Below are positions 1 through 8,363 of a stretch of 64,000 bases of DNA, in pieces; positions within the stretch are counted from its first letter, which is position 1; every line of letters starts with the position of its first letter. This DNA is from Lachnoclostridium sp. An14 (lineage in GTDB: Bacteria > Bacillota > Clostridia > Lachnospirales > Lachnospiraceae). The translations under genes were made by a program, and so were the position numbers. The notes below the pieces were generated by a model. That model had not been told where the DNA came from and made no database searches. It saw only the letters and a program-made list of their open reading frames with translations. The DNA is taken from NCBI RefSeq assembly GCF_002160755.1, contig NZ_NFLE01000010.1:1-64000 (forward strand), written 5' to 3'.

Positions 1-39
1 ATCCGTCACCGTACTTACAAAATCTAACACTTCTTTCAT
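1..39 (-). CDS. 5' end of an unidentified CDS, cut by the window edge
   Basis: Only the first 13 codons are present, reading MKEVLDFVSTVTD from an ATG at 39-37. A purine-rich stretch (GGATGGGATG) just upstream could serve as ribosome binding site, and an extended -10 element lies about 25 bases further up. Too little is visible to assign a family or function. Confidence 0.5.
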   Translation of the reverse strand, partial: MKEVLDFVSTVTD

Positions 40-62
40 AACATCCCATCCTTTTTTCTTTT

Positions 63-71
63 AGTATACCA
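63..71 (-). promoter_or_regulatory. Extended -10 promoter for the edge gene
   Basis: On the minus strand the sequence reads TGGTATACT, an extended -10 (TG-N-TATACT), 24 bases before the ATG of the edge CDS. No good -35 hexamer is visible, which is usual for extended -10 promoters. Confidence 0.4.
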
Positions 72-149
72 GAAAAAAGACGGATGTTCATAATTTGTTC
101 ATTCGTGCGTTTGTCGTGTACCACAAAACGAATCTCCTCCCAGCCAAAC

Positions 150-1049
150 CTACAGGGCCGAATCCCTCATTCCTTTCCCGTCCAGAGGAAAAATGCCGTC
201 TCCTACCATCTGTACGAATCCTTTCACATAGTCCGCGGCGCCGTCCACATCCTGGTACAGAAAATAGGTGGCTCGGCGGACTGCCTGGCCCTGTCCATCC
301 AGCATAGGACATCTCCAGAGCTCCAGCCCTTCCACCATCTCCTCTGACAAGAAACAGATGGTGTACCCCAATCCTTCCCGGACCATCTGCCAGGCACTGT
401 CTATAAAGGACGTGGTCATAGTGATCCGCGCAGGCCGGTCATAGTGCAGGTTCCACCACTCCTCAATCCGCTGCTGGCTGGAGGTTCCGATGTCGTAGGC
501 GATCTGCCCCAGCTCCGGCAGCCGTTTTAAATCCACCGGTTCCCGGCAGAGCACATACCCGATTTCATCGCTCAGTTTCATCCGCTCCGCCTCCCCCTCG
601 TACTCTCCCCGCACAAAGGCCACGTCCACCTGCCCCACCTCCACCATATGGGCCAGCTTGTTGCTTTTTACGCACACCATTTCGATCTCCACCTCGGGAA
701 ACAGCTTTCGGTACTGTTTTAACAGCACCGGCAGCTGAAACCGGCTGAACGAGTAGGAAGTGCCCACGATGAGCGTTCCCTTTTGACTGTTTTGCAGGTA
801 GTCCAGCTTATGGCGGATCTCATCCATAAACTGCACCTGTTTCTCGGCGCACTTTGCCAGGTACTCTCCCGCCGAGGTGAAAATAACGCCGTATTTTCCC
901 CGCATGACGATCTGCACCCCAAATTCCTGTTCCATGATCTGAATGCGCTTGGTCAACGCCGGCTGGGTGATGTAAAGGGCTGATGCCGCCTTTGTGATGT
1001 TCCGGTAGTGGTACAGCTCATGCAGAATTCTCCAGTCCGTGTCTTTCAT
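150..1049 (-). CDS. LysR-family transcriptional regulator
   Basis: A 299-residue protein with the LysR-type layout: an N-terminal winged helix-turn-helix (about residues 15-40, containing ITKAASALYITQPALTKRI) followed by a substrate-binding domain. The start at 1049 is chosen because GGAGGATTGCC lies directly before this ATG; an upstream in-frame extension runs into a repeat element and lacks a ribosome binding site. It follows the esterase gene on the same strand, separated by repeat copy 1. Its target and inducer cannot be told from sequence. Confidence 0.85.
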   Translation of the reverse strand: MKDTDWRILHELYHYRNITKAASALYITQPALTKRIQIMEQEFGVQIVMRGKYGVIFTSAGEYLAKCAEKQVQFMDEIRHKLDYLQNSQKGTLIVGTSYSFSRFQLPVLLKQYRKLFPEVEIEMVCVKSNKLAHMVEVGQVDVAFVRGEYEGEAERMKLSDEIGYVLCREPVDLKRLPELGQIAYDIGTSSQQRIEEWWNLHYDRPARITMTTSFIDSAWQMVREGLGYTICFLSEEMVEGLELWRCPMLDGQGQAVRRATYFLYQDVDGAADYVKGFVQMVGDGIFPLDGKGMRDSAL

Positions 1050-1118
1050 GGCAATCCTCCTTTTCCCCATGGGGGATCTCATAGTATGGCAGGCCGCCGG
1101 CGTCTCCGGTCTCGCCCA

Positions 1119-1212
1119 TGCCGGAGCGCTGCGGCAGCCGGTTCTTCCGCGCACGGTATCATCCGCCGAAAAGTTTTGTGCCGCGGGAGACGCAATTTCC
1201 TACAGCGGAAAA
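1119..1212 (+). repeat. Dispersed intergenic repeat, copy 1 (diverged)
   Basis: Carries the family blocks in order: GCCGGAGCG, GCAGCCGGTT, CCGCGC, CCGCCG, TTTTGTGCC and an ATTTCCTAC arm, ending in GGAAAAAG. The 3' end abuts the hairpin of the esterase terminator at 1206-1232. Similarity to the full-length copies at 37204 and 49525 is clear but eroded. Confidence 0.55.
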
Positions 1213-1232
1213 AGAGCGCCAAAGCAAGCGCC
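1206..1232 (-). terminator. Rho-independent terminator of the esterase gene
   Basis: On the minus strand GGGCGC, a seven-base loop and GGCGCTC are followed by TTTTT. It lies 13 bases after the esterase stop codon. Confidence 0.65.
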
Positions 1233-1244
1233 CTTTTGTATCCG

Positions 1245-2135
1245 CTAAGCCCGGGGATCGTCCTCCCTCCAGGTTTCTCTTAAAAATCCGAAAATCAGCC
1301 GTTCTGCCTCCTCAAAACCGGGACGTCTGCGAACCACAAACCCGTGATCCGCCCCCTTTACCTGTCTGGCAGTGACCGTAACCCCCGCTTCGATGAGACG
1401 GAAGGCGAAAAACTCCGCCTCCTCTCCCAGCACATCCACCTCCGCTGTGATAATCAGAGTGGGGGGCAGCTTGGACAGCTCCTCGTCGCTGGCATATACC
1501 GGAGATGCCGTGCTCTCCTTTCTCCGCTCGGGATCAATATACCAGTCCATATACATCCGCTGATCCTTCAGAGGCGGACGCACATCCGGACGGTCCGCGT
1601 ACCGCTTTTTCCCCGGATCCTTAAACAAATCCACCGGCGGATAGTCGCAGATAATCCCTGACAGCTCAAACCCGCCGTCCCTGCCGGCCAAAATCGCCGC
1701 CCCCAGGGCCAGGTTGCCTCCGGCGCTGTGCCCGCCAGCCACAAACCGGCGGTCCAGGCGCATCTCCTCCGCGTGATCCCACAGATACCGAATGGCGTCA
1801 TAGACCTCGTGGAGAGCGTAGGGGTACTTTTTCTCCGGAGCGGTGTGATAATCCACATCAAAGATCACCGCTCCCGCATTCTGGCAGAGGTTCCGGCAGA
1901 ATACCACGTCCTGTTCCCTGTGCCCTTTTACAAACCCGCCTCCGTGGAGATTGATAAACACCGGATACAGCTCCCGTTCTTCCTTTGGCCAGTAAGCAAA
2001 TACGTGGATGTCTCCCTCCCGGCCGGGCAGGTAAAGCTCCTCCTCCCGGCCCGCTGAAAACAGCTCCAGCATCTCCTGTCCCACGGAAAGCCCTACTGCC
2101 TGGGTGCGGACCCGTTCCAATTCATTCATATCCAT
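1245..2135 (-). CDS. Alpha/beta hydrolase, HSL-type esterase/lipase
   Basis: A 296-residue cytoplasmic protein of the hormone-sensitive-lipase branch of alpha/beta hydrolases. The oxyanion motif HGGG is at residues 64-67 and the nucleophile elbow GGHSAGG puts the catalytic serine at 137. An acidic residue in ITAEVDVLG and the histidine of GADHGF complete the expected triad. It probably hydrolyses a carboxylic ester. The start follows GGAGAGAGGG. It is 28 bases downstream of the 2-hydroxycarboxylate transporter and is probably co-transcribed with it; the natural substrate is unknown. Confidence 0.85.
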   Translation of the reverse strand: MDMNELERVRTQAVGLSVGQEMLELFSAGREEELYLPGREGDIHVFAYWPKEERELYPVFINLHGGGFVKGHREQDVVFCRNLCQNAGAVIFDVDYHTAPEKKYPYALHEVYDAIRYLWDHAEEMRLDRRFVAGGHSAGGNLALGAAILAGRDGGFELSGIICDYPPVDLFKDPGKKRYADRPDVRPPLKDQRMYMDWYIDPERRKESTASPVYASDEELSKLPPTLIITAEVDVLGEEAEFFAFRLIEAGVTVTARQVKGADHGFVVRRRPGFEEAERLIFGFLRETWREDDPRA

Positions 2136-2163
2136 CCCTCTCTCCTATTGATTCAATTACCGG

Positions 2164-3474
2164 TTAATACAAGATTCCAAATACCACGCTGGCGATGACC
2201 AGCACGATCGCTCCTCCGATTCGGGAGGAAATGGCGGCGTAGCTCATCAGCTCCATGCGGTTGGCAGCTCCCAGAACCACCACATCCCCGCCGCCTCCGC
2301 GGTTTGCCATACAAAGGCCTGCGGTAATAGCCGCGTCAATGGGATAAAAGCCAAATACGTAGCCTGCCAGAGCCGTGGCCAGGATGGCTCCAATTACCGT
2401 TGCCAGACAGATTATCAGGGTATCTATGTTGATCACGCTGACAAACTCCGCGAAATCTGTGAGGGCAATTCCAATGCCGGCGAATACCACTCCGGCCCAG
2501 TGCCTGGTAAACATATCCGTCACCGTCTTGATTCCCGCGCGGACGCTGAGCGGTACCGCTCCCGTCACATTTAAGATGACCAGCAGAAGAACGAACCACG
2601 CGTACTCGTGGATCTGCGCCCCGCAGATTTTAGGAAATACCGGTCCGATCAGACAGGCAGCCGCATAGATGGCACCCACCCAGAGAAAGCCGTTTCCACA
2701 GTCCTTCAGCGTAGCTTTCGGCAGTTCTGCCTTCTTATCTCCGGATATGGTTTTGGATGTATCCCGCATCAGCGTGCTCCCGTCCCCGGTAAGTTTCGGC
2801 ATCTGCTTGCCAAGGCCGTTTAAGAGAGCTCCGAACACGATGCAGAGGATGTTGGCAAAGGTCAGGATGGCAATGGCTTTGGCGTAATAGCTGTCCTTTC
2901 CCATTCCGGTCACCTGCTCAAAGATCTGGCTCATGGGTACAGCCCCCGCTCCGTTTCCGCCGCCCATAATGGGAAGGACGTAGTTGCAGATCAGATCCGC
3001 CGGAGTGTACCCCATGACTACGCCGCCAATCACTCCGAAAACAGCCGCTCCCGCCACGCCGGCCAGAATGGTAGGAATGTACCGGGTGACGCTGCGCACC
3101 AGGGCCTTGCTGTCAATGATCAACAGGCTGCCTGCCATCAAAAAGCAGATAAACATAGTCTGGAAACTGATGCCGTCGTAAAAGTTGGCCACCGCGTCTA
3201 CATAGGGCTGGGGGATCCAGCCTCTGTACACCATGTAGGACGGGACCATCATGGCCAGCATACTTCCGCCGCCCACCCATTTGTTGAACACGGGAATCCG
3301 GTTTCCGATTTCAAACAGCAAACCTCCCATCGCCAGCAACAGAGCGATGGTGGACAGCACGTCCGTTCCCAGAACGCCTGTGTACATCCCCAGCATTACA
3401 AATACAAACATGACCAGAAACTGAGGCACTGCCGTGCCCTGAATGTCGAATAGTTTTTTCATACCCTCTCCCAT
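2164..3474 (-). CDS. 2-hydroxycarboxylate transporter family protein (citrate/malate type)
   Basis: A 436-residue polytopic membrane protein of the 2HCT family (CitS, CimH, MaeN), secondary transporters that move citrate or malate with Na+ or H+. The two family reentrant-loop signatures are visible: GGGNGAGAVPMSQIF in the first half and NRGGGGDVVVLGAANRM near the C-terminus. Length is normal. The start at 3474 is preceded by ACAGGAGG at proper spacing. Sequence cannot separate citrate from malate specificity. Its LysR gene is just upstream on the same strand, and malate import would fit the malic enzyme encoded 6 kb away. Confidence 0.88.
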   Translation of the reverse strand: MGEGMKKLFDIQGTAVPQFLVMFVFVMLGMYTGVLGTDVLSTIALLLAMGGLLFEIGNRIPVFNKWVGGGSMLAMMVPSYMVYRGWIPQPYVDAVANFYDGISFQTMFICFLMAGSLLIIDSKALVRSVTRYIPTILAGVAGAAVFGVIGGVVMGYTPADLICNYVLPIMGGGNGAGAVPMSQIFEQVTGMGKDSYYAKAIAILTFANILCIVFGALLNGLGKQMPKLTGDGSTLMRDTSKTISGDKKAELPKATLKDCGNGFLWVGAIYAAACLIGPVFPKICGAQIHEYAWFVLLLVILNVTGAVPLSVRAGIKTVTDMFTRHWAGVVFAGIGIALTDFAEFVSVINIDTLIICLATVIGAILATALAGYVFGFYPIDAAITAGLCMANRGGGGDVVVLGAANRMELMSYAAISSRIGGAIVLVIASVVFGILY

Positions 3475-3545
3475 AGTTTTCCTCCTGTAAAATATGAAAT
3501 CAACTGTGCTGCAAGCTGTAAACCGGTTTTTGCTTTGTTGACTCT

Positions 3546-3575
3546 ATTTTATCAGGGGCGCTTATGGGATGTAAA
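3546..3575 (-). promoter_or_regulatory. Probable sigma-A promoter of the 2HCT transporter
   Basis: On the minus strand TTTACA (3575-3570), 18 bases, TAAAAT (3551-3546), about 70 bases before the transporter ATG. Confidence 0.5.
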
Positions 3576-3626
3576 ATAACGAAATGGAGGCCACGTATGT
3601 AAAAATGGAATGGTAGAAATCCCCTT

Positions 3627-4520
3627 TTATTTCCTTTCCCCCTGCTCCTCCCCATACTCCCTGGCAATGGCCATGAAGGCCTTCATATTGGACGTCAGGT
3701 ACTTGCTTTTGTGGTAGACGATGTTTAGGCCGTGCCAGATGGGGGTGTGGAGAGGAATTCTGGCGATTTCTCCCCGTTCCAGGCTGTCCCGCACCAAAAG
3801 GTAAGGGAGGATCGCCACTCCCAGCCCCTTCTCCACCCCCCGGACGATGGCCTGGCTGCTGGTGCTCTCCCAGGCTGGGGAAAACCGCAGCTGGCTCATG
3901 GCAAAGTAGGCATCCATAATGTCCCGGCCGGCGCTCCCCTTTTCCCTCATTAAAATGGGGTACTGAACCAGCTGGGCCAGCTGGACCTGCCCTTCCCTGG
4001 TCAAAGGGTGCCCCACCGGCGCGATGGCGCAGAGCTCATCATCCATAAACTGCTCCGCCACGATGCCCTCCAGCTCCGGCACATTTTCAATGAGGCCGAT
4101 GTCCACCAGGTTGTCCGCCAGCTCCTGCTCCACCATCCGGGAGCTGTTCACCACCGTTTTTACCACCAGCTCCGGATACAGGTTTTTTAGGCGGACCAGC
4201 AGGGTGGGGAGAATGTGGGTGCCGATGGCGATGCTGGAGCCGATGCGCAGGGTGCCGATGGCGTCCCAGTCGCGGATGCGTTTTTCCATCTCGTCAAACA
4301 TCCCGTCGATGTGAACGGCATACCGGTAAAATTCCCGGCCGCAGTCTGTGGGGGAAATGGTCCGCCCGATCCGCTCAAACAGGCAGACCCCGTAGTAATC
4401 CTCCAGTTCCCGGATGGCCAGGCTCACAGAAGGCTGGGCCAGATGGAGCTCCTTGGATGCCTTTGTCACGCTTCCGTTCTGAAATACGGCCACAAAAATC
4501 CGCATATGGCGAAGGGTCAT
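3627..4520 (-). CDS. LysR-family transcriptional regulator
   Basis: A 297-residue LysR-type protein. The N-terminal winged HTH contains SVTKASKELHLAQPSVSLAI (about residues 17-36), followed by a periplasmic-binding-like effector domain. The start follows AAGGAGG with good spacing. It is divergent from the chromate-type transporter genes and upstream of the 2HCT transporter, so it could control either side; LysR regulators usually act on the divergent promoter. Confidence 0.88.
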   Translation of the reverse strand: MTLRHMRIFVAVFQNGSVTKASKELHLAQPSVSLAIRELEDYYGVCLFERIGRTISPTDCGREFYRYAVHIDGMFDEMEKRIRDWDAIGTLRIGSSIAIGTHILPTLLVRLKNLYPELVVKTVVNSSRMVEQELADNLVDIGLIENVPELEGIVAEQFMDDELCAIAPVGHPLTREGQVQLAQLVQYPILMREKGSAGRDIMDAYFAMSQLRFSPAWESTSSQAIVRGVEKGLGVAILPYLLVRDSLERGEIARIPLHTPIWHGLNIVYHKSKYLTSNMKAFMAIAREYGEEQGERK

Positions 4521-4536
4521 TGTTTACCTCCTTAAT

Positions 4537-4556
4537 ATATAATGAATTTATTATAT
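4537..4556. promoter_or_regulatory. Inverted repeat, candidate LysR operator
   Basis: ATATAAT (4537-4543) and ATTATAT (4550-4556) form a dyad with a 6-base centre inside the divergent regulator/transporter region, 20 bases upstream of the transporter -35. Its place and AT-rich T-N11-A character fit a LysR-type binding site. Confidence 0.4.
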
Positions 4557-4576
4557 TTCTTATATAATAATACTAT

Positions 4577-4605
4577 TTTACATATATTTCAACCGTTACT
4601 ATAAT
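4577..4605 (+). promoter_or_regulatory. Sigma-A promoter of the chromate-type transporter pair
   Basis: TTTACA (4577-4582), 17 bases, TATAAT (4600-4605), 25 bases before the ATG, with an AGAGGAGG ribosome binding site between. Confidence 0.7.
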
Positions 4606-4630
4606 GAGGCACAGAGGAGGTAAGTAACTT

Positions 4631-5197
4631 ATGGAAAACAAAAAACAAGTGCTGATCAAGCTGTTCTTCTCCACCCTGTATCTCAGCGCCTTTACCTTTG
4701 GAGGAGGATACGTGATCGTCACCCTGATGAAGAAGAAATTCGTGGATCAGTATCACTGGATCGACGAAGATGAAATGCTGGACCTGGTGGCCATCGCCCA
4801 ATCCGCTCCGGGGGCCATCGCCGTCAACGGGGCCATTGTGGTGGGATACAAGCTGGCGGGCCTTGTGGGGGCCATCACCGCCATCACCGCCACCATTCTG
4901 CCGCCCTTTGTGATCATTTCTCTCATTTCCTTTGTCTACACTGCCGTGCGGGACAACGTGATTGTCAGCCAGGTGTTGGCGGGAATGCAGGCCGGAGTGG
5001 GAGCCGTGATCGCCTCTGTGGTCTTTGAGATGGGCCGCGGCATCTACCACGGGAAAAATCCCATGTCCATTCTCATTCTCATCGGTGCCTTCATCGCCTG
5101 CACCGCCGGAGTCAGCGTGATCTACGTGGTCATTGTCTGCGGCCTCATCGGGCTGATCCGCACCTGTTTCCATAATAAGAAGGAGGCCCACTCATGA
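4631..5197 (+). CDS. Chromate transporter family protein, first half
   Basis: A 188-residue membrane protein matching one half of the CHR (ChrA) family. The family signature is visible as FGGGYV near residue 23 and as SAPGAIAVNGA near residue 57. Short-chain CHR proteins work as pairs of homologous half-size subunits, and the second half is encoded next with a 4-base ATGA overlap. The family exports chromate in some bacteria, but in gut anaerobes the real substrate is often unknown. Divergent LysR control is likely. Confidence 0.85.
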   Translation: MENKKQVLIKLFFSTLYLSAFTFGGGYVIVTLMKKKFVDQYHWIDEDEMLDLVAIAQSAPGAIAVNGAIVVGYKLAGLVGAITAITATILPPFVIISLISFVYTAVRDNVIVSQVLAGMQAGVGAVIASVVFEMGRGIYHGKNPMSILILIGAFIACTAGVSVIYVVIVCGLIGLIRTCFHNKKEAHS

Positions 5198-5757
5198 TTT
5201 ACTTCCAGCTGTTTCTCAGCTTTTTACAGATCGGACTGTTTAGTTTCGGAGGCGGATACGCTGCCATGCCCCTGATCCAGGAGCAGGTGACGGAGCTCCA
5301 CTCCTGGCTCAGTATGTCGGAGTTTACGGACCTGATCACCATTTCCCAGATGACCCCAGGTCCCATTGCCGTCAACTCCGCCACCTTTGTGGGCATCAAG
5401 ATCGCAGGCGTTCCCGGCGCCCTTCTGGCCACCTTTGGCTGCATCCTGCCCTCCTGCGTCATCGTCACCCTGATCGCGAAACTCTATTTGAAGTACCGGA
5501 ATATGTCCCTGCTCCAGGGCGTGTTAAACTCCCTGCGGCCAGCGGTGGTGGCCATGATTGCCTCCGCGGGCATTTCCATCCTCATCACCGCCTTCTGGGG
5601 CAGCGAAACCGCCATCTCCCTCTCCGGGACGGACTGGATCATGGTGGCCCTCTTTGGCCTGGCGGTGGTGCTCATTCAGAAAGTACAGATGAACCCCATC
5701 CTGGTCATGACGCTCATGGGCGTGGCCAAGGCAGTGCTCTATGTGGTGGGAATCTGA
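5194..5757 (+). CDS. Chromate transporter family protein, second half
   Basis: A 187-residue membrane protein homologous to its upstream neighbour, with FGGGYAAMPLI near residue 20 and QMTPGPIAVNSATFVG near residue 55. Its ATG overlaps the preceding stop (ATGA), which indicates translational coupling and a two-subunit transporter. A rho-independent terminator follows at 5828. The substrate is uncertain; chromate or another oxyanion is suggested by family only. Confidence 0.87.
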   Translation: MIYFQLFLSFLQIGLFSFGGGYAAMPLIQEQVTELHSWLSMSEFTDLITISQMTPGPIAVNSATFVGIKIAGVPGALLATFGCILPSCVIVTLIAKLYLKYRNMSLLQGVLNSLRPAVVAMIASAGISILITAFWGSETAISLSGTDWIMVALFGLAVVLIQKVQMNPILVMTLMGVAKAVLYVVGI

Positions 5758-5827
5758 CCGGACGGGAACCCCAAAAAATGTGCCTCCTTGCGGAGCATTC
5801 CTATGAAACAAGAACGAAGAACGTGGA

Positions 5828-5864
5828 AACGGTTTCAGGCAGCCGCGCCTGTAGCCGTTTTTTT
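5828..5864 (+). terminator. Rho-independent terminator of the transporter pair
   Basis: Nested stem AACGG...CCGTT around CAGGC...GCCTG, followed directly by a T-run. It lies 70 bases after the transporter stop and just before the MarR promoter. Confidence 0.75.
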
Positions 5865-5871
5865 ATCCCCA

Positions 5872-5900
5872 TTGACATCCCCTTCCTTTCGTGTTATCTT
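5872..5900 (+). promoter_or_regulatory. Sigma-A promoter of the MarR operon
   Basis: TTGACA (5872-5877), 17 bases, TATCTT (5895-5900). The perfect palindrome at 5901-5920 starts right after the -10, so bound repressor would block this promoter. Confidence 0.7.
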
Positions 5901-5920
5901 ATAGTCAAATATTTGACTAT
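5901..5920. promoter_or_regulatory. Perfect 20-bp palindrome, probable MarR operator
   Basis: ATAGTCAAATATTTGACTAT is an exact dyad with no spacer, adjacent to the -10 element and 45 bases before the MarR start codon. Size, symmetry and position are typical of a MarR dimer operator used for autoregulation. Confidence 0.75.
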
Positions 5921-5964
5921 CCAAAATCTGTCAATTTGAAATTCCCATAACAGGAGGAAATCCC

Positions 5965-6414
5965 ATGGAACGAGAAGACGTGCGAGAGCAGGTAAACCGG
6001 TACTGCCTGCTACGGGATCAGCAGTTCGCGGCCTACGAGCTATACGCCAGAAAACACCGGCTGACGGCCAGGGAGCTGTTTGTGCTGGACATCCTTTGGT
6101 TTGCGCCGGAGGGGTGTTTGCAGTCGGACATCTGCGCCCGGCTCTCCGCTACCAGGCAGACCATCAGCGCCATCATGAAAAAATTTATGAAACTGGGCTA
6201 CGTATCCCTCACCGAATCGGAGACGGACCGGCGCAACAAGATCGTCCGTTTCACCGAGGCCGGACTGGCCTACGCGGAAACCATCATCCCCCCTGCCGCC
6301 GCGGCGGAAATCGACGCCATGGGCGAGCTTTCCGGGGAGGACATCGCCCAGCTGGTGCGGCTCACCACCCTGTTTTCCAGCGCCATGGAGCGGCGGTTGG
6401 GAGAGCTGCCTTAA
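5965..6414 (+). CDS. MarR-family transcriptional regulator
   Basis: A 149-residue winged helix-turn-helix protein. The recognition region contains SDICARLSATRQTISAIMK, followed by the wing segment LTESETDRRNKIVRFTEAG, both typical of MarR. The ATG follows CAGGAGG. It heads an operon with the two iron-sulphur proteins downstream and has a perfect palindrome over its own promoter, so autorepression relieved by a small ligand or oxidant is the likely mode. The ligand is not known. Confidence 0.88.
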   Translation: MEREDVREQVNRYCLLRDQQFAAYELYARKHRLTARELFVLDILWFAPEGCLQSDICARLSATRQTISAIMKKFMKLGYVSLTESETDRRNKIVRFTEAGLAYAETIIPPAAAAEIDAMGELSGEDIAQLVRLTTLFSSAMERRLGELP

Positions 6415-6474
6415 GGACACACGAAAAACAAAGGAAGCTGGCCCTGTTCCAGCGCACATACAAGGAGAATCTCT

Positions 6475-7398
6475 ATGATCATCAATACAGGAGGACGGAC
6501 GGACACCGTCCAGTATTACACCGCATGGCTGTTAAACCGTTTCCGCGAGGGCTATGTCCTGACCCGCAATCCCCTCTTTCCCCACAAGATCAACCGCTAC
6601 GAGCTGACGCCGGAGAAGGTGGACTGCGTGGTGTTCTGTTCCAAAAACTACAGGCCCATTCTGCCGCGGCTGGAGGAGATCACCAGCCGTTTTCCCACCT
6701 ATTTCCACTATACCATCACCGCCTACGGGACGGATGTGGAGCCGGGCGTCCCTTCCACCGGCGAGAGCATGGCCACTTTAAAGGAGTTTTCCCGGCTGGT
6801 GGGGAAACAGCGGATCGCCTGGCGCTACGATCCGGTCCTTCTCACGGACACCTACACCGTCCAGCGCCATCTGGAAACCTTTGAAACCATGGCGGCGGAG
6901 CTGGCCCCTTACATCGACCGCTGCATTTTCAGCTTTGTGGAAATGTACAAACGGCTGGAAACCCATATGCCGGAGCTGATTCCCCTCACCGAACAGGACC
7001 GGGACGAGCTGGCAAAGGGGTTTGGAGCCATCGCTCAGTCCCACGGGATATTCCTTCAGACCTGCGGCACCAACGGGGACTACAGCCCTTACGGCATCCA
7101 CTCCTCCGGCTGCATGACCCTGGAGATATTAGGGCAGGCAAACGGCATCCAGTTCCGCTCCCTGAAACACAAGGGAATGCGGGAGGGCTGCCACTGCATG
7201 GAAAGCCGGGACATCGGCGCCTATGACACCTGCCTGAACGGCTGCAAATACTGCTACGCGAACAAACATCCTCAGAAGGCCGCGGAGAATTTCAAGCTCC
7301 ACGACCCGGACTCCCCTCTGCTGCTGGGCCACGTGGGGCCGGAGGACACCATCATTCAGGGAGCGCAGAAGTCGTTCCGGAAAGGAAATTATGTCTGA
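6475..7398 (+). CDS. DUF1848 family protein, probable Fe-S protein
   Basis: A 307-residue protein resembling the DUF1848 family, whose function is unknown. The C-terminal third holds a cysteine cluster: GCHC near residue 240 and CLNGCKYCYA near residue 259. The latter carries a CxxxCxxC-like spacing (C-LNG-C-KY-C) as in radical SAM enzymes, so binding of an Fe-S cluster is likely. It has an AAGGAG ribosome binding site and overlaps the next gene, a radical SAM protein, by 8 bases. Co-function of the two is inferred from this coupling. Confidence 0.75.
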   Translation: MIINTGGRTDTVQYYTAWLLNRFREGYVLTRNPLFPHKINRYELTPEKVDCVVFCSKNYRPILPRLEEITSRFPTYFHYTITAYGTDVEPGVPSTGESMATLKEFSRLVGKQRIAWRYDPVLLTDTYTVQRHLETFETMAAELAPYIDRCIFSFVEMYKRLETHMPELIPLTEQDRDELAKGFGAIAQSHGIFLQTCGTNGDYSPYGIHSSGCMTLEILGQANGIQFRSLKHKGMREGCHCMESRDIGAYDTCLNGCKYCYANKHPQKAAENFKLHDPDSPLLLGHVGPEDTIIQGAQKSFRKGNYV

Positions 7399-8281
7399 AC
7401 CATTGATCAAGCAAATTCCCGTGCGGAGCATTCTGTCGAAATCCAATCTGCCGGTGTGTGAATACTCCGTCAACCCTTACGTGGGCTGCACCCACGGCTG
7501 CCGGTACTGCTACGCCTCTTTCATGAAACGGTTTACCGGCCACACCGAGCCCTGGGGAACCTTTCTGGATGTGAAGCTCTGGCCGGTGATCCGCCGCCCG
7601 GAACGGTACGCGGGAAAAGAGCTGTTTATCGGCTCCGTCACCGATCCCTATCTGCCCCAGGAGGAGCAGTACGGGCGTACCAGGGAGCTGCTGACGCAGC
7701 TAAGGGGCAGCGGCGCGAAACTGAGCATCGCCACAAAAAGCGCTCTGATCCTGCGGGATTTAGACCTGATAAAGAGCTTTCCCGACGCCCGCGTCTCCTG
7801 GTCCATCAACACCCTGGACGAAGAATTCCGCCGGGACATGGATCACGCCGCCTCCATCCAGGAGCGGCTGGCGGCCATGGAGGAATTTCACCGGGCCGGC
7901 ATCCGCACTACCTGCTTTATCTCCCCCATCTTTCCCGGCATCACCGACGCGGAGGCCATTATCCGCCGGGCAAAGGAGCACTGCAACTTGATCTGGCTGG
8001 AAAACCTGAACCTGCGGGGGAGCTACAAAACCGTTATCCTGGACTATATCCGGGAGCGCCATCCGCAGCTGGTTCCCCTGTACCAGGACATTTACGGGCG
8101 GGGAAACCGGGCCTACTGGGAGGCGCTGGATACCCGGCTGCGGGCCTTCACCGCAGAGCTGGGCCTGGACTACGTCACCAACGACGACAGCATGAACCGG
8201 CCCTTTGAGGCCCCGCCGGTGGTGGTCAACTATTTCTATCATGAGCAGATCAAAAAATCCGCGAAAAAATGTACACAATAG
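7391..8281 (+). CDS. SPL-like radical SAM protein
   Basis: A 296-residue radical SAM enzyme of the spore-photoproduct-lyase-like group. The [4Fe-4S] motif CTHGCRYCY (CxxxCxxC) is near residue 36 within NPYVGCTHGCRYCYASF. It overlaps the DUF1848 gene by 8 bases and is followed by mutM. Many relatives are annotated only as SPL family; the substrate is unknown. The window has a sporulation gene set and mutM follows directly, so a DNA repair role is possible but unproven. Confidence 0.8.
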   Translation: MSEPLIKQIPVRSILSKSNLPVCEYSVNPYVGCTHGCRYCYASFMKRFTGHTEPWGTFLDVKLWPVIRRPERYAGKELFIGSVTDPYLPQEEQYGRTRELLTQLRGSGAKLSIATKSALILRDLDLIKSFPDARVSWSINTLDEEFRRDMDHAASIQERLAAMEEFHRAGIRTTCFISPIFPGITDAEAIIRRAKEHCNLIWLENLNLRGSYKTVILDYIRERHPQLVPLYQDIYGRGNRAYWEALDTRLRAFTAELGLDYVTNDDSMNRPFEAPPVVVNYFYHEQIKKSAKKCTQ

Positions 8282-8338
8282 CGCACACCCGCGCCGGAGC
8301 GCGGCTGCGGCAGCAGCCAGTTTCCTCCGCGCGGAGCC
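8281..8338 (+). repeat. Dispersed intergenic repeat, copy 2 (5' half)
   Basis: Contains the family blocks GCGCACAC, GCCGGAGCGCGGCTG, GCAGCAGCCAGTTTCCTC and CGCGCGGA, then loses similarity before the CCTCCCGCCGG and GTCATAGG arms. It fills the gap between the radical SAM gene and mutM. Confidence 0.6.
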
Positions 8339-8363
8339 CACATCAGAAAGGGGGAAGAATCCC

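Noticed and set aside
4589-5191. 200-codon minus-strand frame over the chromate transporter gene
   Set aside because: Low-complexity His/Gly/Asp composition typical of antisense frames in GC-rich genes; no ribosome binding site, and the plus strand has a clear family match.
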